Source: UM-FILTER-49-7 sp964599895 (lineage in GTDB: Bacteria > Acidobacteriota > Holophagae > Thermotomaculales > Thermotomaculaceae). Taken from it: 64,000 nucleotides of DNA. The position numbers were made by a program, and so were the translations under genes. Each line of letters starts with the position of its first letter. Position 1 is the first letter of the stretch. Positions 1 to 9,390 of this stretch are shown piece after piece. The stretch is from assembly GCA_964599895.1 (NCBI GenBank), contig CAZRHT010000003.1:1-64000 (forward strand), read 5' to 3'. Under the pieces are notes generated by a model. The model did not search any database and had not been told where the DNA came from. It saw only the letters and a program-made list of their open reading frames with translations.

Positions 1-2
1 CC

Positions 3-524
3 TATGGTTTTCTCGGTGTTCTGGACAGGGGAGACAATGAAAAATGGTTTATCAAGAAAGGATCCCCTGAAGATACCATTATCGGGAAAGCGGTGGTGGC
101 GATGAAGGAAGATCCGGACTCAGACAAAACTACCGTAATCCGTTACTGGACCGAAGGACCGTTTCGACTGGAGAAAATCTTTCCCAGAGGGGGGGGCGAT
201 GTTCCCGGAGACGATCCGGATGATGTGGACAGGCACCCCTATTCTCAGCGCCTGCTCTCCATGGCGCAGGGAGATAAGTGGGGAGCGGCATCAACAATGA
301 TTTATCGGGTTGACGACACTCCTTCCAATGCCTTCACGTATTATCTTGCGGACCTTCGGGGGAACGGATGGACTGTTCCGGATGCCGCCATTAAGGGGGC
401 CCACAGGGCCGGGTACGAAAATACGATTTTTGCCAGAAAGGGTTCCAGACAGTTGACAATTCTTTTTGGTAGAACGGAAGATGACACCACTTTGGTGACG
501 ATGATTGAACAGATTCAGAAATAA
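3..524 (+). CDS. Unrecognised protein, 5' end cut by the window
   Basis: The reading frame is open from base 3 to the stop at 522-524, and no start codon with a ribosome site precedes it. The first in-frame ATG at 93 has no Shine-Dalgarno sequence. The gene therefore probably begins upstream of the window, leaving 173 visible residues. I recognise no family. The visible part is hydrophilic and alternates charged loops with short hydrophobic stretches, with no membrane segment. It ends 28 bases before cpaB on the same strand, so it is probably part of the Tad pilus operon. Its role is unknown. Confidence 0.7.
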   Translation, partial: YGFLGVLDRGDNEKWFIKKGSPEDTIIGKAVVAMKEDPDSDKTTVIRYWTEGPFRLEKIFPRGGGDVPGDDPDDVDRHPYSQRLLSMAQGDKWGAASTMIYRVDDTPSNAFTYYLADLRGNGWTVPDAAIKGAHRAGYENTIFARKGSRQLTILFGRTEDDTTLVTMIEQIQK

Positions 525-552
525 GGATTAACCAAATTCAGAAGGAGGGGAT

Positions 553-1353
553 ATGGACAAGAAAAAGGCGATGATTTTTGCCGTTATTCTGGCAGTGGTC
601 GGAGTCATTCTGATCCAGCTGATGGTCAGTGGGGAAAAGAAAAAGTACACCGATGAATCCATGCTGACAAACGTACTGATTGCAAAGAAGAATATTGCGG
701 CCGGTACGCCAATTGACCAGAATATGCTGGAGGGGAAAAAGCTATATAAGAACTATCTTCCCAAGGATGCCATTCGGGTATCGTCGTTAACCCAGATTAT
801 CGGGAATGCCCCGAAAGTGGATATCAAAAAGGGAGATCCGATATTGACCTCTTTTTTCAAGGCGGGGGTGGCCGGTGGTCTCAGCTCCTCCTTCCTTTCT
901 TCCGCGATTCTGCCGGGGGAAAGGGCAATTACGGTCCGGGTGGATCAGGAATCCAGTGTGGCCGGACTGATTCGTCCCGGAGACTATGTGGACATACTGG
1001 GTACCTTTGATAAACCCGGAACTGCTCCGGTTCGAACAACAATTACCATGCTACAGGCTGTTCCGGTACTCGCTATTGGGAGCCAAATTGGTGTTGGGTC
1101 CAGTCAAAAGGAAAGGGCCCAGAAAAGCTATGGATCCATTACACTTTCGGTAACGCTGGAAGAAGCGGAATTGATTGAATTCTCCAGGAGAAAGGCCAAA
1201 CTCATTTTCGTGCTCAGGAATTCGGAAGATCAGAAGACAGAGGAAAAGGTTCCTGAAGTGGATTTCAGCAGTATCTTTGGAAAGGCCGGTCTCGCGGCCA
1301 TGCAGCATCGTAGAGATGCCATGAATAAAAAACGGATTGAAGTTCTGAAATAA
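553..1353 (+). CDS. cpaB: Flp pilus assembly protein CpaB/RcpC
   Basis: This is an inner-membrane-anchored periplasmic assembly factor for Tad/Flp pili, proposed in the family to work with the secretin. An N-terminal membrane anchor lies at about residues 6-25. A SAF-type domain follows at about 41-105 (IAAGTPIDQNMLEGKKL), then the RcpC/CpaB domain with the family-like stretch GERAITVRVDQ and GDYVDILGTF near 117-152. The length of 266 residues is normal. A ribosome site (GGAGGGG) precedes the ATG. The secretin gene follows after 11 bases. The identification rests on domain order plus operon context. Confidence 0.9.
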   Translation: MDKKKAMIFAVILAVVGVILIQLMVSGEKKKYTDESMLTNVLIAKKNIAAGTPIDQNMLEGKKLYKNYLPKDAIRVSSLTQIIGNAPKVDIKKGDPILTSFFKAGVAGGLSSSFLSSAILPGERAITVRVDQESSVAGLIRPGDYVDILGTFDKPGTAPVRTTITMLQAVPVLAIGSQIGVGSSQKERAQKSYGSITLSVTLEEAELIEFSRRKAKLIFVLRNSEDQKTEEKVPEVDFSSIFGKAGLAAMQHRRDAMNKKRIEVLK

Positions 1354-1364
1354 GGGAGTTTAAC

Positions 1365-2588
1365 ATGAAACGTGTAATTGTATTTATTGCGATTGTATTG
1401 TGTTCGGCTATGTTTGTCATGGCGGAAGATATTACTCTTGCCATGGGCCAGCAGAAGGTTTTGAGTGGGGCTGGCGTAACCTCTGTTTCTGCCGGAAATC
1501 CTTCGGTAGTAGCGATTTCCATTCCCAAGGATCAATCCAAGGTGATTCTTCGGGCGGTTGGCGTGGGTTCTACCCAGATCAGCCTCATTATGCAGGGTGG
1601 TTCCACCCAGACCTACACGGTCACGGTTATTGCTCAGGATCCCAACAAAATTAAGGGGGAGGTGACAACTCTTCTGGACGGAATTGAGGGGATTAAGCTG
1701 AATGTTGTCGGGAACCGTGTGATCATTGACGGGCAGATTCTCACTAAGAATGACAATGACCGGATTGATAAAGTCGTCAGACTCTATGGTGACCAGGTGG
1801 TGAAGTTCGCCGAATTCAAGCAGGCCTATCTGCCAAAGGAAGACAATATTCTGGTGGAATTCAATGTGGTTGAAGTTTCCAACGAAAAGAAAGGTGACTA
1901 CGGCATCAATTGGGATAAGGCGATCAAGGGTGTTGGAGCCAGCTACAACTATAACAGGGATCTGGTTACCGGGGCGATAACGGGCAGTACTCTGGGTATT
2001 GTCTCCAATTTCGCAGGTGCACTGAGTCTTATGGTAGGAAATGGAGATGCAAGGGTTTATGACACACACAAGGTGATTACGATTTCAGGGAAACCTGCCA
2101 CCTACTATGCCGGTGGAGAATTCGGTGTTCGAAACATCACGCAGACGACGTCGACTGTAGAATGGAAGCAATATGGCACAAAGTTCAATGTGACACCGGA
2201 GATTGACACTCTAGGGAATATGCGCATTACCATTGATTCTGAAATTTCTTCCCTGTCCGGTGTTATGAATGAAGGTGTCCCTGCCTTGAAAACCGAGAAA
2301 ATCAATACAGCGGTTCGCATCAAGGAAGGGCAGACCATCGCGTTGGGAGGATTTATCAAACGGGTCAAGAGTGAGGATGTCTCCAAGGTACCGGGAATTG
2401 GCAGTGTGCCCGTGATCGGGGCCCTGTTCCGCTCCAAGCAGTACCAGAACGGCCGTACCGATGCAGTCGTATTTATCACCGCAAAGCGAGTGACAGCCGA
2501 AAGCCAGGAAAACAAGGAGATGATTGATAAACCGCTTGAGGAGTTCAACAAAGAAAAGAAGAAATGGTATCAGAGGGACAAAAAATGA
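1365..2588 (+). CDS. cpaC: Tad pilus outer-membrane secretin CpaC/RcpA
   Basis: Forms the outer-membrane ring through which the Flp pilus is assembled. A signal peptide occupies residues 1-20. The N-terminal pilus-formation domain (about 22-92) has the typical ITLAMGQQKVL start. The C-terminal secretin core runs to about 385 and contains VPALKTEKINTAVRIKEGQ and the hallmark VPGIGSVPVIGALFRS. No cysteine lipobox is seen, so a separate pilotin such as RcpB/CpaD, absent from this window, may be needed. The stop overlaps the start of the FHA-CpaF gene (ATGA), implying translational coupling. Confidence 0.92.
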   Translation: MKRVIVFIAIVLCSAMFVMAEDITLAMGQQKVLSGAGVTSVSAGNPSVVAISIPKDQSKVILRAVGVGSTQISLIMQGGSTQTYTVTVIAQDPNKIKGEVTTLLDGIEGIKLNVVGNRVIIDGQILTKNDNDRIDKVVRLYGDQVVKFAEFKQAYLPKEDNILVEFNVVEVSNEKKGDYGINWDKAIKGVGASYNYNRDLVTGAITGSTLGIVSNFAGALSLMVGNGDARVYDTHKVITISGKPATYYAGGEFGVRNITQTTSTVEWKQYGTKFNVTPEIDTLGNMRITIDSEISSLSGVMNEGVPALKTEKINTAVRIKEGQTIALGGFIKRVKSEDVSKVPGIGSVPVIGALFRSKQYQNGRTDAVVFITAKRVTAESQENKEMIDKPLEEFNKEKKKWYQRDKK

Positions 2589-4237
2589 AATTAATCATCG
2601 TAGGCAAGGACGGGACCCGAAAGGAGCTCAAGTCCATTCCTGCGGAGTTCGTGGTGGGCCGGGAAGCTCCGGCCCAGATCGTTCTACCTTCGACTGTTAT
2701 TTCCCGGCGTCATGCTGTTTTTCAAGTGCAGGATGGCCACGTGTGGGTCACTGACACAAGTTCCAACGGTGTGTTTATTGAAAAAACACGTCTCGAAAAA
2801 AATAAGCAGACACCTGTGCCTCTGGGTAAACAGGTCATTGTGGGTGAATACGCCCTTGTATTTGAACCGGCTCAGATTGTGCAAAAACAGTCTGCAGTGA
2901 TTGAAGCAGACAAGCCGGCAAAGGAAGAAGTGCCTCTCACGACGGCCGATTTTACGGAAGAGCAGTTGGACGCGTTGTCCGGAATCAGGGACCAGATTCA
3001 TAAACGTCTGCTGGAAACCCTGGACCTTAGATGGGTAGATTTTACGGCGAAGCGGGATCAGGAGCTTAATGAGCTGGTGAGTAAGCGGTTGGACATGATA
3101 CTGTCCCAGATGAGTGCGGCAATACCAAAGTGGGTGAACCGACAACTCCTGAAAAAAGAGATGCAGGACGAGGTGGTTGGCCTTGGGCCGCTGGAAGACT
3201 TTCTCCGGGATGAAAACGTCAGTGAAATCATGGTGTTGTCAAAAGACCAGATTTACGTTGAGGAGAAAGGGAAAATTGTAGAATCAAAGAAACGGTTTTC
3301 TTCTAATCCTGCGCTGATGGCGATCATTGAGCGAATTGTGGCTCCCATCGGAAAGAGAATTGACGAATCGTCACCCCTGGTAGATGCCAGACTGAAAGAT
3401 GGTTCCCGTGTAAACGCCATTATTCCTCCGCTGGCCCTCAAAGGTCCGTGCCTGACCATCCGAAAATTTGGGACCAAGCGTCTTGGCATTGACGACATGA
3501 TTGGATTCGGTACTCTGAGTAAGCCGATGGCAAAATTTCTTGAGGTGTGTGTCAGGGGCAAAAAGAACATCATCATCTCTGGTGGAACCGGTTCAGGTAA
3601 GACAACACTGCTCAACGTAATCGGTTCCTTCATTCAGCCGGACGACCGAATTATAACAATTGAAGATGCGGCTGAGTTACGCTTACCGCAACGACATGTC
3701 GTGACGCTGGAATCCAAGCCCGCAAACGTCGAAGGAAAAGGTGCTATTACAATTCGGGATCTGGTCAAGAATGCCCTTCGAATGCGACCGGATCGTATCA
3801 TTGTGGGGGAATGCCGGGGTGGCGAGGCACTGGATATGCTTCAGGCCATGAATACCGGTCATGCCGGTTCCATGACAACCGGGCACGCCAATTCTCCCGA
3901 AGATATCCTCAGACGTCTGGAAACCATGGTGCTGATGTCCGGAATGGATCTGCCTATTCGGGCAATACGTGATCAGATTGGATCAGCAATTGGCATTATT
4001 GTTCAACAATCCCGATTGTCTGATGGTTCCCGTAAAGTTATGAATATTTCAGAAGTTCTGGGGCTGGATGATGAATACAACATCCTGATGGAAGATGTAT
4101 TCACATTCGAACAAAAAGGTGTGGATGCCACAGGAAAGGTTGTGGGAAACCACATGGCAACCGGCTATCTGCCGTCCTTTCTGCCCGATTTCAAGGCGCG
4201 GGGTATCGAAGTCCCCGAAGACCTGTTCAAGGTGTAA
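2585..4237 (+). CDS. cpaF: FHA domain fused to Tad pilus secretion ATPase CpaF
   Basis: This is a cytoplasmic hexameric ATPase that powers Tad pilin assembly, here with an N-terminal FHA phosphothreonine-binding domain. FHA covers about residues 1-95 and shows the family signature GRE, SRRH and SSNG. A linker follows, then the CpaF N-terminal region and the ATPase core. The Walker A motif GGTGSGKTT is near 332-340, the Asp box IITIEDAAEL follows it, and the Walker B-region GECRGGEALDML is near 406. I chose the ATG at 2585 because it overlaps the cpaC stop and opens directly on the FHA strand MKLIIVG. An in-frame GTG upstream adds seven residues. FHA fusion suggests control by Thr phosphorylation (inference). 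Confidence 0.92.
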   Translation: MKLIIVGKDGTRKELKSIPAEFVVGREAPAQIVLPSTVISRRHAVFQVQDGHVWVTDTSSNGVFIEKTRLEKNKQTPVPLGKQVIVGEYALVFEPAQIVQKQSAVIEADKPAKEEVPLTTADFTEEQLDALSGIRDQIHKRLLETLDLRWVDFTAKRDQELNELVSKRLDMILSQMSAAIPKWVNRQLLKKEMQDEVVGLGPLEDFLRDENVSEIMVLSKDQIYVEEKGKIVESKKRFSSNPALMAIIERIVAPIGKRIDESSPLVDARLKDGSRVNAIIPPLALKGPCLTIRKFGTKRLGIDDMIGFGTLSKPMAKFLEVCVRGKKNIIISGGTGSGKTTLLNVIGSFIQPDDRIITIEDAAELRLPQRHVVTLESKPANVEGKGAITIRDLVKNALRMRPDRIIVGECRGGEALDMLQAMNTGHAGSMTTGHANSPEDILRRLETMVLMSGMDLPIRAIRDQIGSAIGIIVQQSRLSDGSRKVMNISEVLGLDDEYNILMEDVFTFEQKGVDATGKVVGNHMATGYLPSFLPDFKARGIEVPEDLFKV

Positions 4238-4240
4238 GCC

Positions 4241-5101
4241 ATGGTGGACACACTTTTATATGTTTTGTCCTACATTTTGATTGCCGGAGGGATTGCCTGG
4301 GCTGGCTATTCCATGTTCGAAGCGGTTCAGTTGGGTTACCGCCGATACCGCAGTTCCTATGACAAGAAAGTAAACGGGGAATTGCAGAAAAATTTCATGC
4401 CATATTCAACAGACCGTTTTTTCAGAAATAATATGTTGGCAATGGTGGGACTGGCAGCGGTCGGTTATTTGTGGACCAGCAGCATTCTCTTCACACTGCT
4501 CTTTGGGGCGGCAGGCTATTATCTGCCCAAACTCTCCCTGAAGATGTCTGCCCGCAAGCGCGCGGAAAAACTGGAATTACAGCTTGTGGATGCACTATAT
4601 GTTCTATCCAACTCGGTTTCTGCGGGGCTGACCATGCCAATGGCCTGTGAAGTGGTGACCAAGCAGCTGGTGCCGCCGGTTTCCCAGGAATTTGGACTAC
4701 TGGTGAACGAAATTCGCCTGGGTGTTCCTTTTGACCGGGCATTGGAAAACATGGCAAGCCGTTTAAAATCGAATAACTTTGACCTGATGACCACATCCAT
4801 TCTTGTCGCACGTCAGACAGGCGGGAATATTGCGGAGATTTTCAAGTCTCTGGCTTTGTCGATCAAGGAAATCATGCGCCTGGAGGCCAAGGTGAAGTCG
4901 CTTACGGCCCAGGGCCGAATGCAGGCATTCGTGCTGGGAGGGCTGCCATTTTTTCTGGCTGCGATTCTCTCTAAAATTGACCCGGGTCTGATGAAACCAT
5001 TATTCAACACTCCGCAGGGGACCATGATCCTCTTTGTTGCGTTGTTATTTTGGCTTGTCGGTATCTACCTGATCCGTAAAGTCATCAACATCGATATATA
5101 G
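4241..5101 (+). CDS. tadB: Tad pilus inner-membrane platform protein TadB
   Basis: This is one of the paired polytopic proteins forming the inner-membrane platform of the Tad machine. It has an N-terminal membrane segment, a second hydrophobic pair near residues 65-95, a cytoplasmic T2SSF domain (about 110-235), and two C-terminal membrane segments. Family features include LVDALYVLSNSVSAGLTM, LGVPFDRALENMASR and RQTGGNIAEIFKSLA. It starts 3 bases after cpaF and is followed after 9 bases by tadC. Its 286 residues are normal for the family. Confidence 0.9.
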   Translation: MVDTLLYVLSYILIAGGIAWAGYSMFEAVQLGYRRYRSSYDKKVNGELQKNFMPYSTDRFFRNNMLAMVGLAAVGYLWTSSILFTLLFGAAGYYLPKLSLKMSARKRAEKLELQLVDALYVLSNSVSAGLTMPMACEVVTKQLVPPVSQEFGLLVNEIRLGVPFDRALENMASRLKSNNFDLMTTSILVARQTGGNIAEIFKSLALSIKEIMRLEAKVKSLTAQGRMQAFVLGGLPFFLAAILSKIDPGLMKPLFNTPQGTMILFVALLFWLVGIYLIRKVINIDI

Positions 5102-5110
5102 GGGGCGGCC

Positions 5111-6025
5111 ATGTTATACGAACTTGGCGGATATGCACTGTTTTTCCTCGCATTTTTCATCTTGGTATACGCATTTCTGCCCTCAGAAAAGCAGGTGGAA
5201 GAGTTCAAATTGAGTCTTCCCGGCGGGCACCTGGATAATAAGAAGGCCAAAGTTTTTGAGGAGAACTCATTTGTTCGGGTCACCTATCCTTTTACCCTGA
5301 TGTTTGGTGCAAAAGTCAGCAAAATGAGAATTCCGGACAAGTATATCCGAATGCTGACCAGACGAATTGAGTCGGCGGGATACCCTTATGGGTTTACTCC
5401 GTATGAATACATCGGGTTTACAAGCATGCTTTCGGTTTTGATCACATTATTTGCTGCTTTTTTTAACTATTCCTTGACCGGGGGTGCGAACCCGGTGTTC
5501 CTGGTGATTGCCTTGGTTGTGGGTAACGTATTCCCGTACTTTTTCCTGGCGAATCAGTCAGACATGCGCAAAATTGGCATTTACAAGGATTTGCCCTATA
5601 AACTGGATGTATTGACCATGGCAGTTGAAGCTGGGATGGACTTTCTTTCATCAATTAGAAGGATGGTGGAACGGGATACTACAGATAGCCCGCTGATTGA
5701 AGAATTCTTCCAGTTTTTACAGGAAGTGCGGATGGGTAAGACCAAAAGGGACGCTTTAAATGATATGGCCAGGCGCGCAGATGTGGAAGCCTTGAACAGC
5801 GTGGTTTCAGCCATTGTTCAGGCGGAGAAGATGGGTACGCCGGTGGCACAGGTGCTGAAAGTCCAGGCAGAATCTCTGCGGATCATGCGGTCTCAGAAGG
5901 CGGAGAAGGCCGCTGGGGAAGCGTCTGTTAAAATTATGTTTCCGCTGGTGTTTATTTTGTTCTGTACCATACTGATTCTTTTTGGTGGCATCATTGTGAA
6001 ATGGACGAGAGGGGAGCTGTTCTAG
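5111..6025 (+). CDS. tadC: Tad pilus inner-membrane platform protein TadC
   Basis: Partner of TadB. It has an N-terminal membrane segment (about 6-22), a hydrophobic pair near 98-140, a T2SSF domain (about 155-280) with YKDLPYKLDVLTMAVEAGMD and the helical EFFQFLQEVRMGKTKRDAL stretch, and a C-terminal membrane segment. The region AEKAAGEASVKIMFPLVFI before the last segment is typical of TadC. The order cpaB-C-F-tadB-C is canonical for Tad loci. TadE/F minor pilins and the TadV peptidase are not seen and may lie upstream of the window. Confidence 0.9.
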   Translation: MLYELGGYALFFLAFFILVYAFLPSEKQVEEFKLSLPGGHLDNKKAKVFEENSFVRVTYPFTLMFGAKVSKMRIPDKYIRMLTRRIESAGYPYGFTPYEYIGFTSMLSVLITLFAAFFNYSLTGGANPVFLVIALVVGNVFPYFFLANQSDMRKIGIYKDLPYKLDVLTMAVEAGMDFLSSIRRMVERDTTDSPLIEEFFQFLQEVRMGKTKRDALNDMARRADVEALNSVVSAIVQAEKMGTPVAQVLKVQAESLRIMRSQKAEKAAGEASVKIMFPLVFILFCTILILFGGIIVKWTRGELF

Positions 6026-6059
6026 TTATTGACGGCTTGGTTTAAAAAGGTAAGTACGG

Positions 6060-6395
6060 GTGGGTGTAGACACAATTTCCTTCTTTTATGATGACGGTTC
6101 TGTTGTGGAACGACCGCTGGTATCCTGCCATACCATATGGACAAGGGCCAGGGGCATGCTCGGCGTTCGAAGTGAAACAGATTCAGCGTACCGGATTGTG
6201 CCGTGTGATTCCATTCATACGTTTTTCATGGCCTTTGCAATAGACGCAATCTTCGTTGACAGGGAAGGATTGGTATTAAAAGCGAAGAATGTTCCTCCTT
6301 TTCGTCTGTTCTCGTGCTCCGGTGCATGGGCCGTCGTGGAGGGAACAGGGCTCATAAAAGAAAACAAAGCACTTGAACGTATCTCAGAATGGTAA
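6060..6395 (+). CDS. DUF192 family protein
   Basis: A 111-residue protein matching the DUF192 (COG1430) pattern: TRARGMLGVR near 24-33, then a Cys-containing strand SIHTFFMAFAIDAIFVDREG near 51-70 and a closing Gly-containing strand. The start is GTG at 6060, preceded by AAAAGG at 6045-6050. In-frame stops just upstream exclude a longer form. DUF192 genes often lie near tad clusters but their function is not known. Many members have a signal peptide, and this one does not. Confidence 0.75.
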   Translation: MGVDTISFFYDDGSVVERPLVSCHTIWTRARGMLGVRSETDSAYRIVPCDSIHTFFMAFAIDAIFVDREGLVLKAKNVPPFRLFSCSGAWAVVEGTGLIKENKALERISEW

Positions 6396-6409
6396 TATAA
6401 TCGGAGAAA

Positions 6410-7348
6410 ATGAGTATAAGAATAGTTTTCTATGTGAACGAAAAGAAAGACCGCGAATTTGAGTTGACGGGCGGCGTTATGTCCATCGGCAGAGGGACAG
6501 ACTGCCATTTGATTGTGAATGATCCGATGGTATCGTCCCTTCACCTTACAATATTTGTTCAGGATGGCCAAGTTTATGTGCGGGATGAGGGGAGCGTGAA
6601 TGGCACTTTTCTGAATGGTGAAGCGCTGTCTTCTGCTGTTCCATTAAGGCACAAGGCGGAAATCTCTTTCTGCAATTATAAAATTATCGTGCATACCGAA
6701 GGTGATACTGCAACACCGGAGAGTGGCCCTGTTGAGGAAATCGGTGGTAACAAAACCATGATGATCTCGAGGGAGGAACTGGATGCAGCTCGAGTCAGCA
6801 AGCTGCCTTTCACGAAGAAACAGATGATTATCGGGGGAGTTGGTGGAGGTATTCTCCTAATTCTATTGATATTGCTGTTACTGCCATCAAATGGGACAAA
6901 GAAAAATGCACCTGCGCCAATGCGTGCAGGAATGTTGAATACATATTTTCTGAAGCTCGGGCAACAGGTGAAGGGTCAGATCGATGACAAGAAGAACCTG
7001 GAGCAGGCAAACTCCTATTACAAACTGGGGATGGAAAAACTGAAAATGAGCAAAGTTAACCACGACGCTGAGTTTACTGCGTTGTTGTACTTTTACAGGG
7101 CAAAGGGAAGCATTATGGAAATTGAGCCCAGACCACCACTCTGGGACGAACTCAATCCTGAAATTGTCCAGACAGAGCAGCAGTTGAAAAAGAAGTTGAA
7201 AGAACTGTTTCAGCAGGCATGGCTGGCTGAAAATGATAATAACAAAGAAGGCGCAGTTCGCGTGTATGAGACAATTCAGGCAATGATACCGGATGAATCG
7301 TCGCTGATTTACCGCACAGCTTCATTCAGGATGGCAAAATTGAAATGA
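6410..7348 (+). CDS. Membrane-anchored FHA-domain protein
   Basis: The N-terminal FHA domain spans about residues 5-95, with IGRGTDCHLIV, a phosphopeptide-loop Ser/His pair (SSLHLT) and SVNGTFLNG. A single membrane segment at about 141-161 follows an RKxQ-type basic run. The C-terminal ~150 residues are helical and resemble tetratricopeptide repeats. The predicted topology puts FHA in the cytoplasm and the helical part in the periplasm. It overlaps the next gene by ATGA. Its position right after tadC suggests a signalling or assembly accessory of the Tad machine (inference). Confidence 0.8.
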   Translation: MSIRIVFYVNEKKDREFELTGGVMSIGRGTDCHLIVNDPMVSSLHLTIFVQDGQVYVRDEGSVNGTFLNGEALSSAVPLRHKAEISFCNYKIIVHTEGDTATPESGPVEEIGGNKTMMISREELDAARVSKLPFTKKQMIIGGVGGGILLILLILLLLPSNGTKKNAPAPMRAGMLNTYFLKLGQQVKGQIDDKKNLEQANSYYKLGMEKLKMSKVNHDAEFTALLYFYRAKGSIMEIEPRPPLWDELNPEIVQTEQQLKKKLKELFQQAWLAENDNNKEGAVRVYETIQAMIPDESSLIYRTASFRMAKLK

Positions 7349-9390
7349 AAATAGTATTTAAACCACTCAGTTCCACAATGGAGGAAAGTGCCAGTTTTGA
7401 GTTGACGGCGGACCATGGCCGAATCACAGTGGGACGAAAAAAAGACAATGATCTGGTTATACCCCTTCCAAACGTGTCTTCCTATCATGCAGTTCTGGAA
7501 TACATGGGCGGAGACCTTGCACTTGAAGATTTGAACAGCACCAATGGCGTTTTTGTAAATGGCACGAAATTGACAGAACGAACGATAGTCACATGTGGTG
7601 ATCGGATCGCCTTTGGTTCCATCGAATTTCTAATGGAATGTGAACAGGAACCAAGTGCTTCCGAAACATCCCCTCAACCTGAGCAACCAGCTGAAGGCAC
7701 AGTGATGGTAGACATCACTGAAGTGCCGGATATCCCCATGATGCAACAAACATCTGGACCAGGGGATGTTTCGCCATCATCTCCCGGTTCGGCGAAAAAG
7801 ACGATCCTCTTCGGAATGAAAAACGTGCTAATCACACCACGTTTGGTGTTATTGGATTCCGACCTGAACCCGACAAAAGAGTTCAGTCTTGATAAGGCGG
7901 AAATGCAGGTAGGTAGGGAATCGGACAGTGATATTCAGATTGATGATGTATCCATTTCCCGGATCCACGCCAGATTTGTTCGAAAGGGCGATAAGTCTTT
8001 TTCTGTTGATGACGAGAATAGCACAAACGGTCTTTTTGTCAGGGATAAGCAGGTCACGCACCACACCTTGCGTCACGGTGACCTTCTGCGTTTTGGAGAT
8101 GTTTCTGCAGTCTATCTTGCACCAGGAAAGCTCTTTTCTTTTGATGATTTGAAAGAAGGTAAGAGCAGCGGTGGTGGACTTGACAGCAGAAAGAAATTGC
8201 TTATCGGGGTTGGTGGCGTGTTGCTGTTCCTGCTGATCCTGCTGATGGTATTACCGTCTGGCGGTTCTGGCGAACCTGCGCAAAAAGGGAATCGACTGAC
8301 CCGGGCAGAAATCATGAAAGAGGTAAAGTTGTCACTTGAGAACCAGGACTGGGACAAGGTCGTGGAACTGATACAGAGCTTTCAGTTACAGGGGGCGGAT
8401 AAAGAGCTGGCAGAAGCCAAAATGGAAATTGCGAATCGCGCAAAATTTCTTGAGATGAATAAGCAGGCCCAAGCGAATGATTTTGCAGCTGCACGTCAGC
8501 TTCAGAGTCAGATCAGCCCGGAATCCATCTATTCAAAACGGGGACAACAGACTTTGAAGGACGCAGGATCCGCCTACATTGACAAACAGGGAGAAGAAAT
8601 TCAAGGGAAACTGGGCGATGGCGATTTTGAAACTGCTTTTAAGCTGGTAGGGGATTTAAAGGAAAAATTTCCGGACAATAAGGAAATTGCCGATGAATAC
8701 GCAGACATTGAACAGAAATACAAGAGATTCCAGAAGCGACTTTCAGCACGTGCGGCATACATCAGTATACAAAGAGCAGCGAACCGGAAGGCTGATATCT
8801 CGTTAAAAAAAGCCAAAGAATATTACCTTAATGGCCGCATCGTGGATGCGCTTGCCAGCATTTCTCAAGCGTCCAATGCCTATTTTGAGAAGAATTTGAA
8901 AGTTCCTTCGAGGGTCCGGCACCTGAAGGAATATATGAACCAGGTGCGGGAAAATTATGAAAACGGAAAGAAACTGGTGTTGCAGGGTAAGGTATCCCAG
9001 GCTGTCCCCATGTTTGAAAAGGTCTTTGAGATATCCAAAAGAAATCTCTATGGAGAGGATGGAAAGGTAGAAAGGGATTCCATGTCGCTGATGGTTGACT
9101 ATTACATGAACAAGGCGAGTTCTCTTTACAGAGAGCAGAACTATGCGGCGGCATACAACTACCTGATAAAAATTCTTAATGCAAAACCCGATATGCAGAA
9201 GGCCGCTACAATGAAGCGAGACATCGAAAACAAAGGTCAGGAACTGTACAATAAAGGATATATTGAGCAAACTCAGTACAACGACTGTAAAAGAGCGGTC
9301 TTTTATTTTAAACAGGTGATACTGATGGTCCCTAAAGAAAACCCCTTGTACAAGAAAGCTCTGAAGAGGATAGCAGATTGCGAAAAATGA
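7345..9390 (+). CDS. Tandem FHA protein with membrane anchor and long TPR-like region
   Basis: 681 residues. FHA-1 (about 1-95) contains VGRKKDNDLVI, SSYHA and NSTNGVFVNG. FHA-2 (about 178-257) contains VGRESDSDIQI, SISRIHARF and NSTNGLFV. One membrane segment lies near 284-306, followed by ~375 residues of helical repeats resembling TPRs, such as YYMNKASSLYREQNYAAAY and AVFYFKQVI. The architecture duplicates that of the preceding gene with one extra FHA. It is coupled to both neighbours by four-base ATGA overlaps. Probably a scaffold linking phospho-signals in the cytoplasm to the pilus machine in the periplasm (inference). Confidence 0.82.
   Translation: MKIVFKPLSSTMEESASFELTADHGRITVGRKKDNDLVIPLPNVSSYHAVLEYMGGDLALEDLNSTNGVFVNGTKLTERTIVTCGDRIAFGSIEFLMECEQEPSASETSPQPEQPAEGTVMVDITEVPDIPMMQQTSGPGDVSPSSPGSAKKTILFGMKNVLITPRLVLLDSDLNPTKEFSLDKAEMQVGRESDSDIQIDDVSISRIHARFVRKGDKSFSVDDENSTNGLFVRDKQVTHHTLRHGDLLRFGDVSAVYLAPGKLFSFDDLKEGKSSGGGLDSRKKLLIGVGGVLLFLLILLMVLPSGGSGEPAQKGNRLTRAEIMKEVKLSLENQDWDKVVELIQSFQLQGADKELAEAKMEIANRAKFLEMNKQAQANDFAAARQLQSQISPESIYSKRGQQTLKDAGSAYIDKQGEEIQGKLGDGDFETAFKLVGDLKEKFPDNKEIADEYADIEQKYKRFQKRLSARAAYISIQRAANRKADISLKKAKEYYLNGRIVDALASISQASNAYFEKNLKVPSRVRHLKEYMNQVRENYENGKKLVLQGKVSQAVPMFEKVFEISKRNLYGEDGKVERDSMSLMVDYYMNKASSLYREQNYAAAYNYLIKILNAKPDMQKAATMKRDIENKGQELYNKGYIEQTQYNDCKRAVFYFKQVILMVPKENPLYKKALKRIADCEK

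Noticed and set aside
1230..2069. Minus-strand open frame of ~280 residues opposite cpaC
   Set aside because: It has no protein-family features and no ribosome site. cpaC on the plus strand has all secretin motifs.
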